Shown: positions 43,919-53,377, counted from the first letter of the stretch. The stretch is 64,000 nt of DNA from an uncultured Anaerolineales bacterium (GCA_937952305.1 CALFZO010000116.1:130345-194344); one strand, 5' to 3'. Notes: generated by a model not told the origin, from the letters alone. Program-made: numbers and translations.

Positions 43919-44908
43919 CTAGGCTGCTGCGGGCGCGGCCAGGCGCAAGACCGACGACTCGCGCGCAATCAGCCGCGTGGGGATGCGGTCCGTCTGGACC
44001 GCGCTTTCGTTCTCGAGGAACCCGATCAACTGGGAGGCCGCTAGCGCCCCCCACTGGAAGCGCGACGTGCCGACTGTGGTCAAGCTGGGCCGCATGTAGC
44101 GGGACAGCAGGATATCGTCGAACCCCACCACGGCCAGGTCGTGCGGCACCTGCCGTTGGCGGGCCTGCAAAGCCCGGATAAAGCCGATGGCCATCTGGTC
44201 GTTGGCGCAGAACACGGCCTCCGGGAGCGGGCCGGCCGCCAGCAGCGTGCTGGCGATCTCATAGCCGGAGGCCTCGGTGAAGTTGCCGGTGTGGCACTGG
44301 ATGTGCAGCTGATGCTGGTCGGCCGCGCCCACAAAGGCCTGCATGCGCTCGAGGTTGTCGAAGGTGTCCGGGACGCCGGACACAAACGCGATCCGCCGGG
44401 CGCCCTGGTCATACAGGTGGGCGAAGACGGCCTGGGCCCCCTGGCGGTTGTCGAGCAGCAGCGGGAAGAGGTAATCGGCCTCCAGGTAGCGGTCCATCAC
44501 CACCAGCGGGAAGCGCTTGGAGGCCAGCCGCACGATCAGGTCGCTCTTCAGGCTGGAGTCGAACAGGATCGCGCCATCCACCTGGCGCTGCACCAGGATC
44601 TTGCGGACGGCGCGGCTGACCGGGCAGACGATCAGTTCGTAGTCCGTCTGCAGGGTGGCGGCGTGGATGCCCTCCAGAATCTCGTCATAGAACGAGCCGC
44701 CAAAGGCGTTGATGAAGACGCCGATCGTCAGGGTCTTGCGCTTCTTGAGATGCCGGGCGAAGGCGTTGGGATGGTAGTTGAGCTTTTCGGCGGCCTCCAG
44801 CACGCGCTTGCGGGTGGCGGCGCTGATGGTGCCGGTGCCGTTCAGGGCATAAGAGGCCGACGTGATGCTGACACGGGCGTGTTTCGCCACGTCCTTGATA
44901 GTCGTCAT
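43919..44908 (-). CDS. LacI-family transcriptional regulator
   Basis: 329 residues. N-terminal HTH: TIKDVAKHARVSITSASYAL, GTGTISAATRKRVLEAAEKLNY, and hinge AFARHLKKRKT. The periplasmic-binding-like core follows (IGVFINAFGGSFYDEILEGI, LVVMDRYLEADY, RRIAFVSGVPDTFDNLERM, VFCANDQMAIGFIRALQ, AVVGFDDILLSRYMRPSLTT). It lies within the glycan cluster between the two GH144-like genes. A consensus LacI-type palindrome stands at 61449-61462 between the GH94 and GH3 genes, its likely main target. The inducer would be an imported gluco-oligosaccharide. Confidence 0.95.
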   Translation of the reverse strand: MTTIKDVAKHARVSITSASYALNGTGTISAATRKRVLEAAEKLNYHPNAFARHLKKRKTLTIGVFINAFGGSFYDEILEGIHAATLQTDYELIVCPVSRAVRKILVQRQVDGAILFDSSLKSDLIVRLASKRFPLVVMDRYLEADYLFPLLLDNRQGAQAVFAHLYDQGARRIAFVSGVPDTFDNLERMQAFVGAADQHQLHIQCHTGNFTEASGYEIASTLLAAGPLPEAVFCANDQMAIGFIRALQARQRQVPHDLAVVGFDDILLSRYMRPSLTTVGTSRFQWGALAASQLIGFLENESAVQTDRIPTRLIARESSVLRLAAPAAA

Positions 44909-44922
44909 GGGCAGGCTTTCTG

Positions 44923-46332
44923 CTACTCGGCCGGGGTGATCTGCAGGCGCTCCAGCCCCGCCAGGATCGGGGCGCTGGTCAGCATGAGGCTGTGCACCAA
45001 CCCGCTCTGGTAATTGGCCAGCATCAGCAGCGTGATCCCCTTGTCGATGCCGATGACGTCGCTGGCAAACCAGTCCTCGCTGAGGTTGTAGGCGTCCTGG
45101 AAGCCATACCGGCCTTTGAGCGGCTCCAGCGTGAAGTAGTTCAGCATGGCGGCCTGGGCCTGGTCCGGCACGAAGATGATGGAGCCGATCGCGCCCGAGG
45201 GCGGGATCGTATCGTCGATGAAGTGCTGGGTGTTGTCGTAGCCGGAGGGGGGCGCCCCGTAACGGCCGTTGTAGCCGTCCGGGCCGTCGCTGGCCGACAA
45301 GCCCCAGGCCAGCGGGCCGAGGGTCTCGTATTTGCGGTCCATCCGGGTGGCGTAGTCGATGTGGGCCAACGAGGCCGCCACCGAGTTGTCGAACCAGTTC
45401 ACGCCTTTCCGGTCGGTGCGCCCGCGGAAGTCGATCCAGGCATGGCTGTACTGGTAGGTGAAGATCGAGTTGAACCAGGAATGGATGAAGGGCTGGCCGT
45501 CCGGCAGGCGGGCCTCGTGGCGGATAAAAGTGTAGTACGGGACGTCGTCCACCGGGTAGGTGGGCGAGCCGGCCGCCAGCACGTAGAGCAGCAGCTGCTC
45601 GGCGTAGAAGTCCCAGTGGCCCTCAAATCCCTTGCCCCGCTCGGGCCGGTAGGCCATGTAAAACATCTGGCGCTCGGCATCCAGGAACCACGGCCAGTTC
45701 ACGGCCGCGTAGAGGCTCTGGGCCTTGCGCGCGGCCTCGCCGCCGAAGTACTGGCCCGCGCACAGCACCCCCATCAAGAGCAGGCCCGTGTCGATGCTGG
45801 ACACCTCACTCCCCCAAGCGCGCTTCCCGGTGGTCATATCCACGAAGTGATAGTAGAAGCCCTCCACCCGGTCCATGGCCAGGAGGGTGTCCAGCGTCCC
45901 GTCGACGCGCGCATAAGCGGCGGCCCGGTCGACATACCCCTTCTCGACGCCGATGACGTAAGCGGTCAGGCCGAAGCCCACCGCCGCCAGGCTGGCGATG
46001 CCTTCCGAGCCCGGGTAACGATCCCGGATCAGCCCGAAGCCGGGGCTGGCGGTATCCTGGTTGGCCTGCTCCCAGAAAAAGTCGAACGAGCCGCGCATCT
46101 CGTACTCGATCACGTCCGCGATCGCGGCCGGGGTCGGGCTGGCCGTTGGAGCCGCCGTGGCCGTGGGCGCGCTGGTCGCGGTGGGCGGGACGGCCGTGGC
46201 GGTGGGCGCGGGCGGCGCAGTGGGGACGGCCGTGGCCGGGGAGGCGGTGGCGGCGGCCGGGGGCGCGGCCGGGGCCGAGCAACTGGCGACCGCCAGCGCC
46301 AGGCCCAGCAGCCCGGTCAGCAGCTTATTCAC
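44923..46332 (-). CDS. Lipoprotein glycoamylase-family (GH144-like) enzyme
   Basis: 469 residues; start is GTG at 46332, overlapping the TAA of the upstream permease by 8 bases (GTGAATAA). Lipobox LAVASC, then a Pro/Thr/Ala-rich linker of about 65 residues, then the same catalytic barrel as the neighbouring paralogue: FFWEQANQDTASPGFGLIRD, GIASLAAVGFGLTAYVIG, SSIDTGLLLMGVL, GLSASDGPDGYNGRYGAPP, RYGFQDAYNLSEDWFASD, GIDKGITLLMLANYQ. It should be displayed on the outer face of the membrane and cleave glucan, probably beta-1,2-linked, near the transporters. Confidence 0.9.
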   Translation of the reverse strand: MNKLLTGLLGLALAVASCSAPAAPPAAATASPATAVPTAPPAPTATAVPPTATSAPTATAAPTASPTPAAIADVIEYEMRGSFDFFWEQANQDTASPGFGLIRDRYPGSEGIASLAAVGFGLTAYVIGVEKGYVDRAAAYARVDGTLDTLLAMDRVEGFYYHFVDMTTGKRAWGSEVSSIDTGLLLMGVLCAGQYFGGEAARKAQSLYAAVNWPWFLDAERQMFYMAYRPERGKGFEGHWDFYAEQLLLYVLAAGSPTYPVDDVPYYTFIRHEARLPDGQPFIHSWFNSIFTYQYSHAWIDFRGRTDRKGVNWFDNSVAASLAHIDYATRMDRKYETLGPLAWGLSASDGPDGYNGRYGAPPSGYDNTQHFIDDTIPPSGAIGSIIFVPDQAQAAMLNYFTLEPLKGRYGFQDAYNLSEDWFASDVIGIDKGITLLMLANYQSGLVHSLMLTSAPILAGLERLQITPAE

Positions 46333-47260
46333 CGGTGATACCTGACCTTTCGACCGATTCCACAAACCAGCGCTGCAGCACGAAGTACATGACCAGCAGG
46401 GGCAGGATATTGAGGAAGGTGCCGCTCAGCTTGACGGCCTCATTCAGGCGGTCGAAGATGTTGACCACGCCGGGCGGGTACAGGTTCTCGTAGGCCTGCA
46501 CAAACTTAGACAGCTTCATCGGCAGCGACTCGGTGCCGCCCTCCAGGAAGATCACGGTCAGGTAGGTTTCGTTCCAGTACCAGACCGTCGAGAAGATGAT
46601 CGAGATGATGAAGGCCGGCGCCGCCGCCGGCAGCCCCAGGCGGACGAAGATCTCCAGGTCGGAGGCGCCATCCAGGCGGGCGGCCTCTTCCAGCACCTTG
46701 GGCAGCGACAGGAAGGTCTGGTAGAAGATCAGGATGAAGATGGCGCTCTTGAAGCCCTGGCCGAACAAAGCCGGCAGGATCAGGGCCGCCACATTCCCGA
46801 GCAGGCCCAGGCTCTTGTAGGTGAGCATCTGCGGGATGACTGTGTTCTGGGCCGGGATGATGAAAGTGGCCAGGATCAGGGCGAAGAGCAGGCGCTTGCC
46901 CCAGAAGTTGTAGCGCGCCAGGCCGTACCCGATCACCGAGCAGACCGCCGCCTGGATCAGCGACGGGACCAGGCTGATCGTGATCGACGCCAGCAGCGTG
47001 GCCGGGTACTCCAGGACCCGGAAGGCCTTCGCGTAGTTGCCGAGGTAGAACTCCGTCGGCACCCACTGCACCATCGGGTTGAGCAGGTCGTTCGGGCTCT
47101 TCAGGCTGGTCACAAACATGAAGAGCAGCGGGTACAGGTACACAAAGCCGATGGCCACCAGCAGCAGGTACAGCGCCACCGTAAAGATCAGGCCGTAACT
47201 GGTGCGGTTGCCGAAGAAGAAGCTCTTGATTTCGTCGCGGGAAATGGGTCGCATGGCCAT
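46325..47260 (-). CDS. Carbohydrate ABC transporter permease, MalG type (second pair)
   Basis: 311 residues from the ATG at 47260 (GAGAGG 4 bases upstream); an ATG at 47254 is also possible. Six hydrophobic helices; EAA loop EEAARLDGASDLEIFVRLGL-P before the last helices, for contact with the ATPase. N-terminal MALMRP-like segment is absent, but VYLYPLLFMFVTSLKSPNDLL and the FLNIL end are typical of CUT1 inner subunits. It partners the permease at 47269-48159. No cognate ATPase is encoded here. Confidence 0.93.
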   Translation of the reverse strand: MAMRPISRDEIKSFFFGNRTSYGLIFTVALYLLLVAIGFVYLYPLLFMFVTSLKSPNDLLNPMVQWVPTEFYLGNYAKAFRVLEYPATLLASITISLVPSLIQAAVCSVIGYGLARYNFWGKRLLFALILATFIIPAQNTVIPQMLTYKSLGLLGNVAALILPALFGQGFKSAIFILIFYQTFLSLPKVLEEAARLDGASDLEIFVRLGLPAAAPAFIISIIFSTVWYWNETYLTVIFLEGGTESLPMKLSKFVQAYENLYPPGVVNIFDRLNEAVKLSGTFLNILPLLVMYFVLQRWFVESVERSGITGE

Positions 47261-47268
47261 GGCGCCTC

Positions 47269-48159
47269 TCAACGGGCCCGGTCGCTGGTGCGGGCGCTCA
47301 ACAGCAGGAACACCACCCCCAGCAACAGCAGCAGCACCAGGAAGTAGAGGAACGACATCGCGCTGGCGTAGCCGATGCCGCCCTGCACGGCGTAGGTCTG
47401 GCCGAAGATGTACTTGATGACCTTGTTCTCGGAAAAGTGCGACAGCGTGATGACGGTGTAGATGGCGACGATGACCGTCGTCGTGGACAGCGACGGCAGC
47501 GTGATCTTCCAGAAAGACTCCCAGGCCGAGGCGCCGTCGATGGCAGCCGCCTCATAGATGCTCTTGTCCACCTTCTGCAGGCTGGAGAGGTAGATCAGGA
47601 TCTGGACGCCCGAGAACCACAGGATCAGGATGAACGACGTCAACAGGTACTCGATCGGGTTGCGCAGATAGCGCGGCAGCTCCAGCAGGAAATCGGCCAC
47701 CGCCGCGGACTGGGCGATGCCCGGCGCCGAGGTGGCGCCCTGCGCCGTCAGCTCCTGGATCACGGGGCCGCTGGTGATCACCACCGGCAGGAAGAAGATG
47801 GTGCGGAACAGGCCCTTGAAGCGGAAATCCAGGTTCAGAAACAGCGCGATCAGCAGCGAGAAGATCAGGACGATCGGCACCGACACCAGTGTCTCGATGA
47901 CGTAGCCGATGAGCAGTTCCACAAAGGTCGGGTCGGTGAACAGGGCCCGCGAGTAGTTGGCCCAGTCCACCCAGTCGTAGGAGATGTCGGTGGCCGAGAC
48001 CGTGACGGTGTTCAGGCTGTAGAAGAAGGTCTGCGCCAGCGGCAAAACCGTGAAGATGGCGAAGCCCACGATCCAGATCAGGACAAAGCCGTAGCCGTAG
48101 AGCGCTTCGCGGGTGCTGGGGCGCAGCTCGCCGCGGCCAGACATCGAGCGCGTCGTCAT
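47269..48159 (-). CDS. Carbohydrate ABC transporter permease, MalF type (second pair)
   Basis: 296 residues. ATG overlaps the stop of the DUF5696 gene by 4 bases (ATGA). Membrane helices include FVLIWIVGFAIFTVLPLAQT, VPIVLIFSLLIALFLNL, ILILWFSGVQILIYLSS; EAA loop is YEAAAIDGASAWESFWKITL-P. The family motif LRTIFFLPVVI is seen as FRTIFFLPVVITSGPV. With the next gene it forms the second CUT1 channel of the cluster. The DUF5696 protein takes the place where a substrate-binding gene is usually found. Confidence 0.93.
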   Translation of the reverse strand: MTTRSMSGRGELRPSTREALYGYGFVLIWIVGFAIFTVLPLAQTFFYSLNTVTVSATDISYDWVDWANYSRALFTDPTFVELLIGYVIETLVSVPIVLIFSLLIALFLNLDFRFKGLFRTIFFLPVVITSGPVIQELTAQGATSAPGIAQSAAVADFLLELPRYLRNPIEYLLTSFILILWFSGVQILIYLSSLQKVDKSIYEAAAIDGASAWESFWKITLPSLSTTTVIVAIYTVITLSHFSENKVIKYIFGQTYAVQGGIGYASAMSFLYFLVLLLLLGVVFLLLSARTSDRAR

Positions 48160-50375
48160 GGCGCCACCTCCCGGAGCACGGCATCCTTGCCGTTGACCAC
48201 CACTCCGCCGGCGGCGAAGGGCTGCTCGTTATAGTTGACGATGATCTGGCGGCCGGTGCCGTAAGTGACGGCGACAACCCCCGGCGCCAGCACCTGGCGC
48301 GCCGTGATCGGCTGGCCGGCCACCGGACCGAGCCGGCTGTTCAGCCAGTCGTAACTGCGCTTAATCTCCGCGCCCCACTGCGCATAGGAAGAGGTGTAGA
48401 TCCAGTTCGAGGCGCTGTTGAGGATCTTGCCGGTGGCCTCCTGGCTGAGGAAGTACGCCGGATAGACGCCATAGTCCACGAGGCGCAGCAGGTCCTCCTG
48501 GGAGTTGGACGAGAAGTTCAGGGCCGGGCCGTAGGCCGGCACATACCCGGCCAGGACAATCGGCAGGAACGGCACCGTGTCGGTGGTGTACAGGTAGCCG
48601 CTCGTGCCCAGCGGCATATCGTAGTAGGCGCGCATCGCCGGGAACAGGTAGTTATTGGGCTGGTAGAGCGCGTACGGGCCGCCCGACTCGGTCAGCAGCT
48701 GCCGATTGCGCTGGATGGCGGCCTCACGGGTCAGACGATGGCCGGGCTTGAAGTCGCTGTAGACCGTCGCGCCGATCCCGTCCAGGGCCAGGCCGAGCTG
48801 CGGCTGAGCGGCGACCTCCCGGCTCAGCGAGCCGAAGCGCCGGCTCAACGTCTCCCAGTTGAAGTAATAGTTGACCTTGCCCCGGTTGTAGCCGATCAGG
48901 TTGACGTTGGTGATCGCCATGGCCAGGTCGCTCCGGGTCGAATAGCCGGCCTCATCGCGCACGGCGGCCTGGGGATCCCAATACAGTGCCAGCTGCCCGC
49001 CGGCGGCGCCGACCTGTTCGCTCAGCGCGCTCAGCTGCGCCAGGGTGCCCAGGCCGCCGTCCAGTTTGAGCGTGGTCGGCGGCATGCTGGAGGCGCCCAG
49101 CGGCTGCCAGCCATAGTAGACGACGTCCGGGTTGGGCAGCGCCAGGTCACGCAGGATGGCGGCCATCTGCGTGATGGTCGTCATCGGGATGAGGCGGTTC
49201 CAGAACAGGATCTTCTCTTTCTCGCCGCCCAGGAATTCCAGCCGGACCCCGATATCGCCCGCCGGCCTGGTCACGCGTTTCAGCTCGCCCTGATCCGCCA
49301 GATATTGCTGATAACTGCGCGCCAGGCCGACGTAGTCGCTGTCGGCGCCGGTCAGGAAGCGATAGTGCACGCGCACGTCAAACGCGTTCGTCTCGCGCTG
49401 CAAGGTGGTGACGCCGGCGCCGGAACGGTTGGTGGCCTGAAAGTAGCTCTCATTGTAGATAAAGGCGTTGTACAGGAAATTGAACTTGGTGATCACTCCG
49501 GCCGGGTGCGCCTGGAGCTCGCCGTAGCCCGCGCCCTGCTCGAGGACGGCCAGGAAGGCGTTCTGGTGATAGCCGTGCACCATCCCGAAGACCGGCACCG
49601 ACAGGCGGTAGGCCCGGTTGATGGTCGGGTCCCAGGGCAGATAAGCGAGCATGCCCAGGTCGTCGCCATAGTAGCGGCCGTAGTACATATTCTGGGCCTT
49701 AGTGACCGCGCTGAAGCGGATCAGGCTGCCGACGCCGTCCGGGATGAACATATAGCCCGGGATGCTGTCCAGCTTGGTGGCCCCCAGGAAGGGATAGACG
49801 TACAGCGTGCCCAGCTTGTAGTCCGGGTCCTCCTGTTTTACTGACGCAAACGGCACCTCCACCCGGACGCCGGCCGCCTCCAGTTGGACGACCACGCCCA
49901 CCGTGATGCCGACCTCGTCGAAGCGGACCTGAGCCGCAAAGCCCTGGTCGGTGCGCTGGAAGTCGAGGGTGTGCTCGGCATTGGTGATGGACAGGCGTTT
50001 GTCGACGGCTTTCGGGTCCAGGTATTCCAGGCTGATCCCGCTGCGCGCGAAGGCCGTCCAGGTTTTGTTGAGTTTGTCGTCGGCGGTCGTCTCGTCCAGG
50101 TTGGAGTGCCAGACATAGCCGCTGCGCTTGTCAACCACCTTGAAGGCCAGCGTCGCCGCGTCGGCATACAGCTGGAAGCTGGCGTTCTCGGCCATCAGCG
50201 CGTAGGTCGCGGGGATGACCTGGTTGGTCTGCCAGTCTGGGTTGACGGCGTCCGGCTGGGTGAATTGGCCGGAGCCGGTTTCAGCCTGCGCCCCGGCGGC
50301 GAGCGGCTGAGCGCCCAGGGCGGCCGCCAAGCTCAACAGCAGCACGCCGCGTGTGAGCCAATGCCAGTTAGCCAC
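48156..50375 (-). CDS. DUF5696 domain protein, exported
   Basis: 739 residues. Start is GTG at 50375 (AGGAGG 9-10 bases upstream), overlapping the upstream stop by 8 bases (GTGGCTAA); an ATG at 50414 would overlap by 47. Signal peptide WLTRGVLLLSLAAALGAQPLAAGA. The rest has motifs of the DUF5696 family: YADAATLAFKVVDKRSGYVWHS, GYMFIPDGVGSLIRFS, YGRYYGDDLGMLAYLPWDP, YLADQGELKRV, GLALDGIGATVYSDFKP, YDMPLGTSGYLYTTDTVPFLP. Its middle looks like a (beta/alpha)8 glycosidase core (SMPPTTLKLDGGLGTLAQLS, GGQLALYWDPQAAV), so it may bind or cleave glycan. No activity is known to me. Confidence 0.78.
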   Translation of the reverse strand: MANWHWLTRGVLLLSLAAALGAQPLAAGAQAETGSGQFTQPDAVNPDWQTNQVIPATYALMAENASFQLYADAATLAFKVVDKRSGYVWHSNLDETTADDKLNKTWTAFARSGISLEYLDPKAVDKRLSITNAEHTLDFQRTDQGFAAQVRFDEVGITVGVVVQLEAAGVRVEVPFASVKQEDPDYKLGTLYVYPFLGATKLDSIPGYMFIPDGVGSLIRFSAVTKAQNMYYGRYYGDDLGMLAYLPWDPTINRAYRLSVPVFGMVHGYHQNAFLAVLEQGAGYGELQAHPAGVITKFNFLYNAFIYNESYFQATNRSGAGVTTLQRETNAFDVRVHYRFLTGADSDYVGLARSYQQYLADQGELKRVTRPAGDIGVRLEFLGGEKEKILFWNRLIPMTTITQMAAILRDLALPNPDVVYYGWQPLGASSMPPTTLKLDGGLGTLAQLSALSEQVGAAGGQLALYWDPQAAVRDEAGYSTRSDLAMAITNVNLIGYNRGKVNYYFNWETLSRRFGSLSREVAAQPQLGLALDGIGATVYSDFKPGHRLTREAAIQRNRQLLTESGGPYALYQPNNYLFPAMRAYYDMPLGTSGYLYTTDTVPFLPIVLAGYVPAYGPALNFSSNSQEDLLRLVDYGVYPAYFLSQEATGKILNSASNWIYTSSYAQWGAEIKRSYDWLNSRLGPVAGQPITARQVLAPGVVAVTYGTGRQIIVNYNEQPFAAGGVVVNGKDAVLREVAP

Positions 50376-52440
50376 GGAGCCCGACCTCCTGAACAATCGC
50401 CGACACGAAGTCAAACAGCTGGCCGAAGAGCACAGACAGGATGTACCCGCTCAACAGGAACAGGCCCATGGTGAAGACCGTGAGCAGGATATTGCGGACG
50501 GTCTCCGGGAAAGAGTAGTTGTGGATCTCCATGACCATCAGGCAGAGCATGAGCCCCACCCAGGCCCACACCAGGTTCAGCGCGAACGAGTACAAGAAGC
50601 TCTCGTTCAGGGTCAAGACGTTGGAGACCAGCGCAATCGGGAGCGCGAACAGGGCGTAGGGAAACAAGCTGTAGGCCGTGCCGATCACGACATCGCGGAT
50701 GCGGCCTTCGCCGTCGCTGATGGTGGAGATCAGGTAGTTGGCCGCGTTCCAGATCAGCAGGGCCAGCGCCACGGTCACGATCTCGTTTTCCACGCGGATG
50801 TAGACCGGCGCGGTGTACGGGTTGAACGGGAACCCGGTCACGTACAGCGAGACGACCCAGACGCCGATCACCCAGGCATAGATCAGCCCGGCGAACCCCA
50901 GGCTGCCGCGCAGGTCCTTCTTGATGTAGTAGAAGCTGTCGGCCGGCTGCCGGATAAACCGAAACAGGAAGACGAAGTCGTCGACCAGCTTGAAGCGCTG
51001 CAGGCCGCGCAGCCGTTGCCGGAGGGGCTGGCTCCACTGCCGCCGCCGATCCAGCCAGCCGCCCGCCTGCACCACCACCCACAGCCCGGTCAACCAGCCC
51101 AGCGCCGAGGCCAGGTAACGCTGCAGCGCCTGGTTGCGCAGCTCCCAGAAGGCCTGGGAGAAGCCGCGGCGGTCTTCGGCATAGCGGTAGGCCGTCAGGG
51201 CGTTCGGGTAGTCGCCGGCCTTGAAATAAGCGTCGGCGATGGCCTGGTACGACATGATGAAGGAGCCGTTGTAGTTCAGCACTTCCTCAAAGTGCGGCTT
51301 GGCCTCGGCATAGTAGCCTTCCATATACAGCCGGACGCCGGCGTGCACCTTCTGGGCGAAGGCCGTGGACTGGTAGGTGACGATGGCGTTCTTGTCCTTG
51401 TCGAGCACGTACAGGTTGTCCTGATAGCGCGCGATGGCCACCGGGTTGCGCAGCGTGCCCAGGCGCTGCTCGCCGTTGTCCTTGGCGCCGAAGACGAACA
51501 GCAAGGTGCCCTGCAGGTCGTACTCGAAGATCTGGCCGTCCGCGTCCACCGCCAGGATCAGGCCGTCGGCGCTGACGTGGATGTCGCGGAACGTGGTGGA
51601 CCCGATCGAGTCCGGGAAGATGTTCCGGCCGGCCACCGTGAACTTGCGGATGCTCTTCTCGCGCGCGCCGCCGGCCGTGATCGTGTAGACCAGCGACTGC
51701 GCGTCCAGGGCCAGGTTGGACGGCGAGGCGGCCTCGTTCTTGACGAACTGCTCCAGCTGGTCGGCGGTCAGGAACAGGCGCTGCAGGATCATCTTGAGCG
51801 ACATGGTCGAGGCGTTGGCGCCGAAGTAGCCGATGAAGTTGCCGTTGCTGTTCATCTGCGCCAGGCCGTCCACCGAACCTTCGCTGACGATGTACAGGTT
51901 CTGGCGGACGTCGACGGCGATCTTGCGCGGCAGGAATTCGCGGTCCCGGCCGAACAGCGGCTCGGTCGGCCGGCCGAACTGCGCCCGGACTTCCCCGTCC
52001 GGCCCCAGGATGACCACGGTGTTGGTCTTGGCGTCCGCCACGTACATCACGCCGTCCGGACCCACAAACACACCGGTCGGGCTCTGCAGCACGTCCGCGC
52101 CATACTCGGCCACGATCGCAAAGTCTTTCAGCTTGAGGATCCGGCCGTTGCCGGTGTCGGCGATGTAGATCAGACCATCCGGCGCCACGAACATGTCCTC
52201 GGCGCCTTCCAGGGGCAGATCGACTTCGGGCCCCGGCCGGTAGGCGTCCTGGGTCATCACGCCGCCGCCGCCCGGCCCCCAGGCCCAGGTGGTGTACGGC
52301 GACTCAGCCCAGACCGGGCCGCTGGCCAGCCCCAGGATCGCGGCGACCAGCAGCAGGCGGGCCAGGCGCTTCAGGCCCAGACCAGACCTGGCGCAGCGGT
52401 CCAAGAATTGCCGGAGAGGACGGACCCAGAGAGTGTGCAT
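50368..52440 (-). CDS. NHL-propeller, TPR, Yip1-domain membrane protein
   Basis: 690 residues. A signal or anchor helix at about 25-45 (LARLLLVAAILGLASGPVW) leads to an NHL-type six-bladed propeller at about 60-345 (DMFVAPDGLIYIADTGNGRI, TGVFVGPDGVMYVADAKTN, VAIARYQDNLYVLDKDKN). Two TPR-like units at about 370-420 follow (AKPHFEEVLNYNGSFIMSYQ, AYFKAGDYPNALTAYRYAED), then a helix at about 440 and a Yip1-like domain of four to five helices at about 493-690. The propeller faces outward. It sits between permease pair one and DUF5696, so it probably belongs to a surface complex of the transporter; role unknown. Confidence 0.82.
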   Translation of the reverse strand: MHTLWVRPLRQFLDRCARSGLGLKRLARLLLVAAILGLASGPVWAESPYTTWAWGPGGGGVMTQDAYRPGPEVDLPLEGAEDMFVAPDGLIYIADTGNGRILKLKDFAIVAEYGADVLQSPTGVFVGPDGVMYVADAKTNTVVILGPDGEVRAQFGRPTEPLFGRDREFLPRKIAVDVRQNLYIVSEGSVDGLAQMNSNGNFIGYFGANASTMSLKMILQRLFLTADQLEQFVKNEAASPSNLALDAQSLVYTITAGGAREKSIRKFTVAGRNIFPDSIGSTTFRDIHVSADGLILAVDADGQIFEYDLQGTLLFVFGAKDNGEQRLGTLRNPVAIARYQDNLYVLDKDKNAIVTYQSTAFAQKVHAGVRLYMEGYYAEAKPHFEEVLNYNGSFIMSYQAIADAYFKAGDYPNALTAYRYAEDRRGFSQAFWELRNQALQRYLASALGWLTGLWVVVQAGGWLDRRRQWSQPLRQRLRGLQRFKLVDDFVFLFRFIRQPADSFYYIKKDLRGSLGFAGLIYAWVIGVWVVSLYVTGFPFNPYTAPVYIRVENEIVTVALALLIWNAANYLISTISDGEGRIRDVVIGTAYSLFPYALFALPIALVSNVLTLNESFLYSFALNLVWAWVGLMLCLMVMEIHNYSFPETVRNILLTVFTMGLFLLSGYILSVLFGQLFDFVSAIVQEVGLRG

Positions 52441-52471
52441 AGCCGTGCTTCCTGCGCGCCGCGGGCGGCGG

Positions 52472-53377
52472 TTACTTCAGGCCGGAGTGCGACATCGTGC
52501 TCATGACCTGGCTCTGCAGCAGAATGAAAATGATCAGGTTCGGCAGGAACATGATCAGGGACGCCGCCGCCGCGAGGCCCTGCCCGGCCACCACGTTGGC
52601 GCCGGCCGTCGTGGCGGTCAGGGTGGTCAGATAGAAGGCGAAGGTCTTCAGGCTCTCGGTGTTGATGTACAGGGTCGAAATGTCGGCCGCGTTCCAGGTG
52701 GCCTGGAAGGTCAAGATGGCGATGGTGGCGACGGCCGGGACGATCATGGGCAGGATGACCTGCCAGTAGATCAACAGGTCCGAGGCGCCGTCGATCTGGG
52801 CGGCCTCCACCACCTCGTTGGGGACGCCGTCGATGAACTGCTTGATCAGGAACAAGCCCACCGGCATGGCCAGGCCGGGCAGGATGTGCACGGCGAACGT
52901 GTCCAGCAGGCCGAGCTTCTGGATGACCAGGAAGCGCGGGATCGTGACCGCGATCGGCACGAACATCAGCGCCACGGTGTTGATGGCGAAGAGCGTCTGC
53001 TTGAGCTTGAAGCGCTTCTTGGAGAGGGCGTAGGCCGCCGTCGACGAGACCAGGATCGAGGCCGCCACCGTCACCAGCGTGACCACCACGCTGTTGAACA
53101 GGTAGCGGCTGACCGGCACGCCGGACGTCGACATTTTGTTGAACAGGTCGGTGAAGTTCTTCAAGGTCGGGTTGACCACGAAGAAGCGCGGCGGATAAGC
53201 GAACAGCTCATCCGGCGGCTTGAAGGCGTGCGAGAAGATGAAGATGATCGGCAGCAGCATGAAGACGACCAGCGGCAGCAGCACCACGTAGAACTTGAGC
53301 TGGCTGGGGTGAAAACCCTGCGGGTTGATCCCGCTGTCCCGCAGGCCGCCCGACCAAAAAGAGCGCTTGCGCTGCAT
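52472..53377 (-). CDS. Carbohydrate ABC transporter permease, MalG type (first pair)
   Basis: 301 residues; GAGAGG precedes the ATG. Six membrane helices, starting with VVLLPLVVFMLLPIIFIFSHAF; EAA loop VEAAQIDGASDLLIYWQVIL-P; the C-terminal LIIFILLQSQVMSTMSHSGLK is typical of this subunit. It pairs with the permease at 53480-54448 and should import oligosaccharide delivered by one or both substrate-binding proteins upstream. Confidence 0.94.
   Translation of the reverse strand: MQRKRSFWSGGLRDSGINPQGFHPSQLKFYVVLLPLVVFMLLPIIFIFSHAFKPPDELFAYPPRFFVVNPTLKNFTDLFNKMSTSGVPVSRYLFNSVVVTLVTVAASILVSSTAAYALSKKRFKLKQTLFAINTVALMFVPIAVTIPRFLVIQKLGLLDTFAVHILPGLAMPVGLFLIKQFIDGVPNEVVEAAQIDGASDLLIYWQVILPMIVPAVATIAILTFQATWNAADISTLYINTESLKTFAFYLTTLTATTAGANVVAGQGLAAAASLIMFLPNLIIFILLQSQVMSTMSHSGLK

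Noticed and set aside
50353..52506. A 717-codon open frame on the plus strand
   Set aside because: Antisense to the NHL-Yip1 gene; no domain and biased His/Gln/Asp content.
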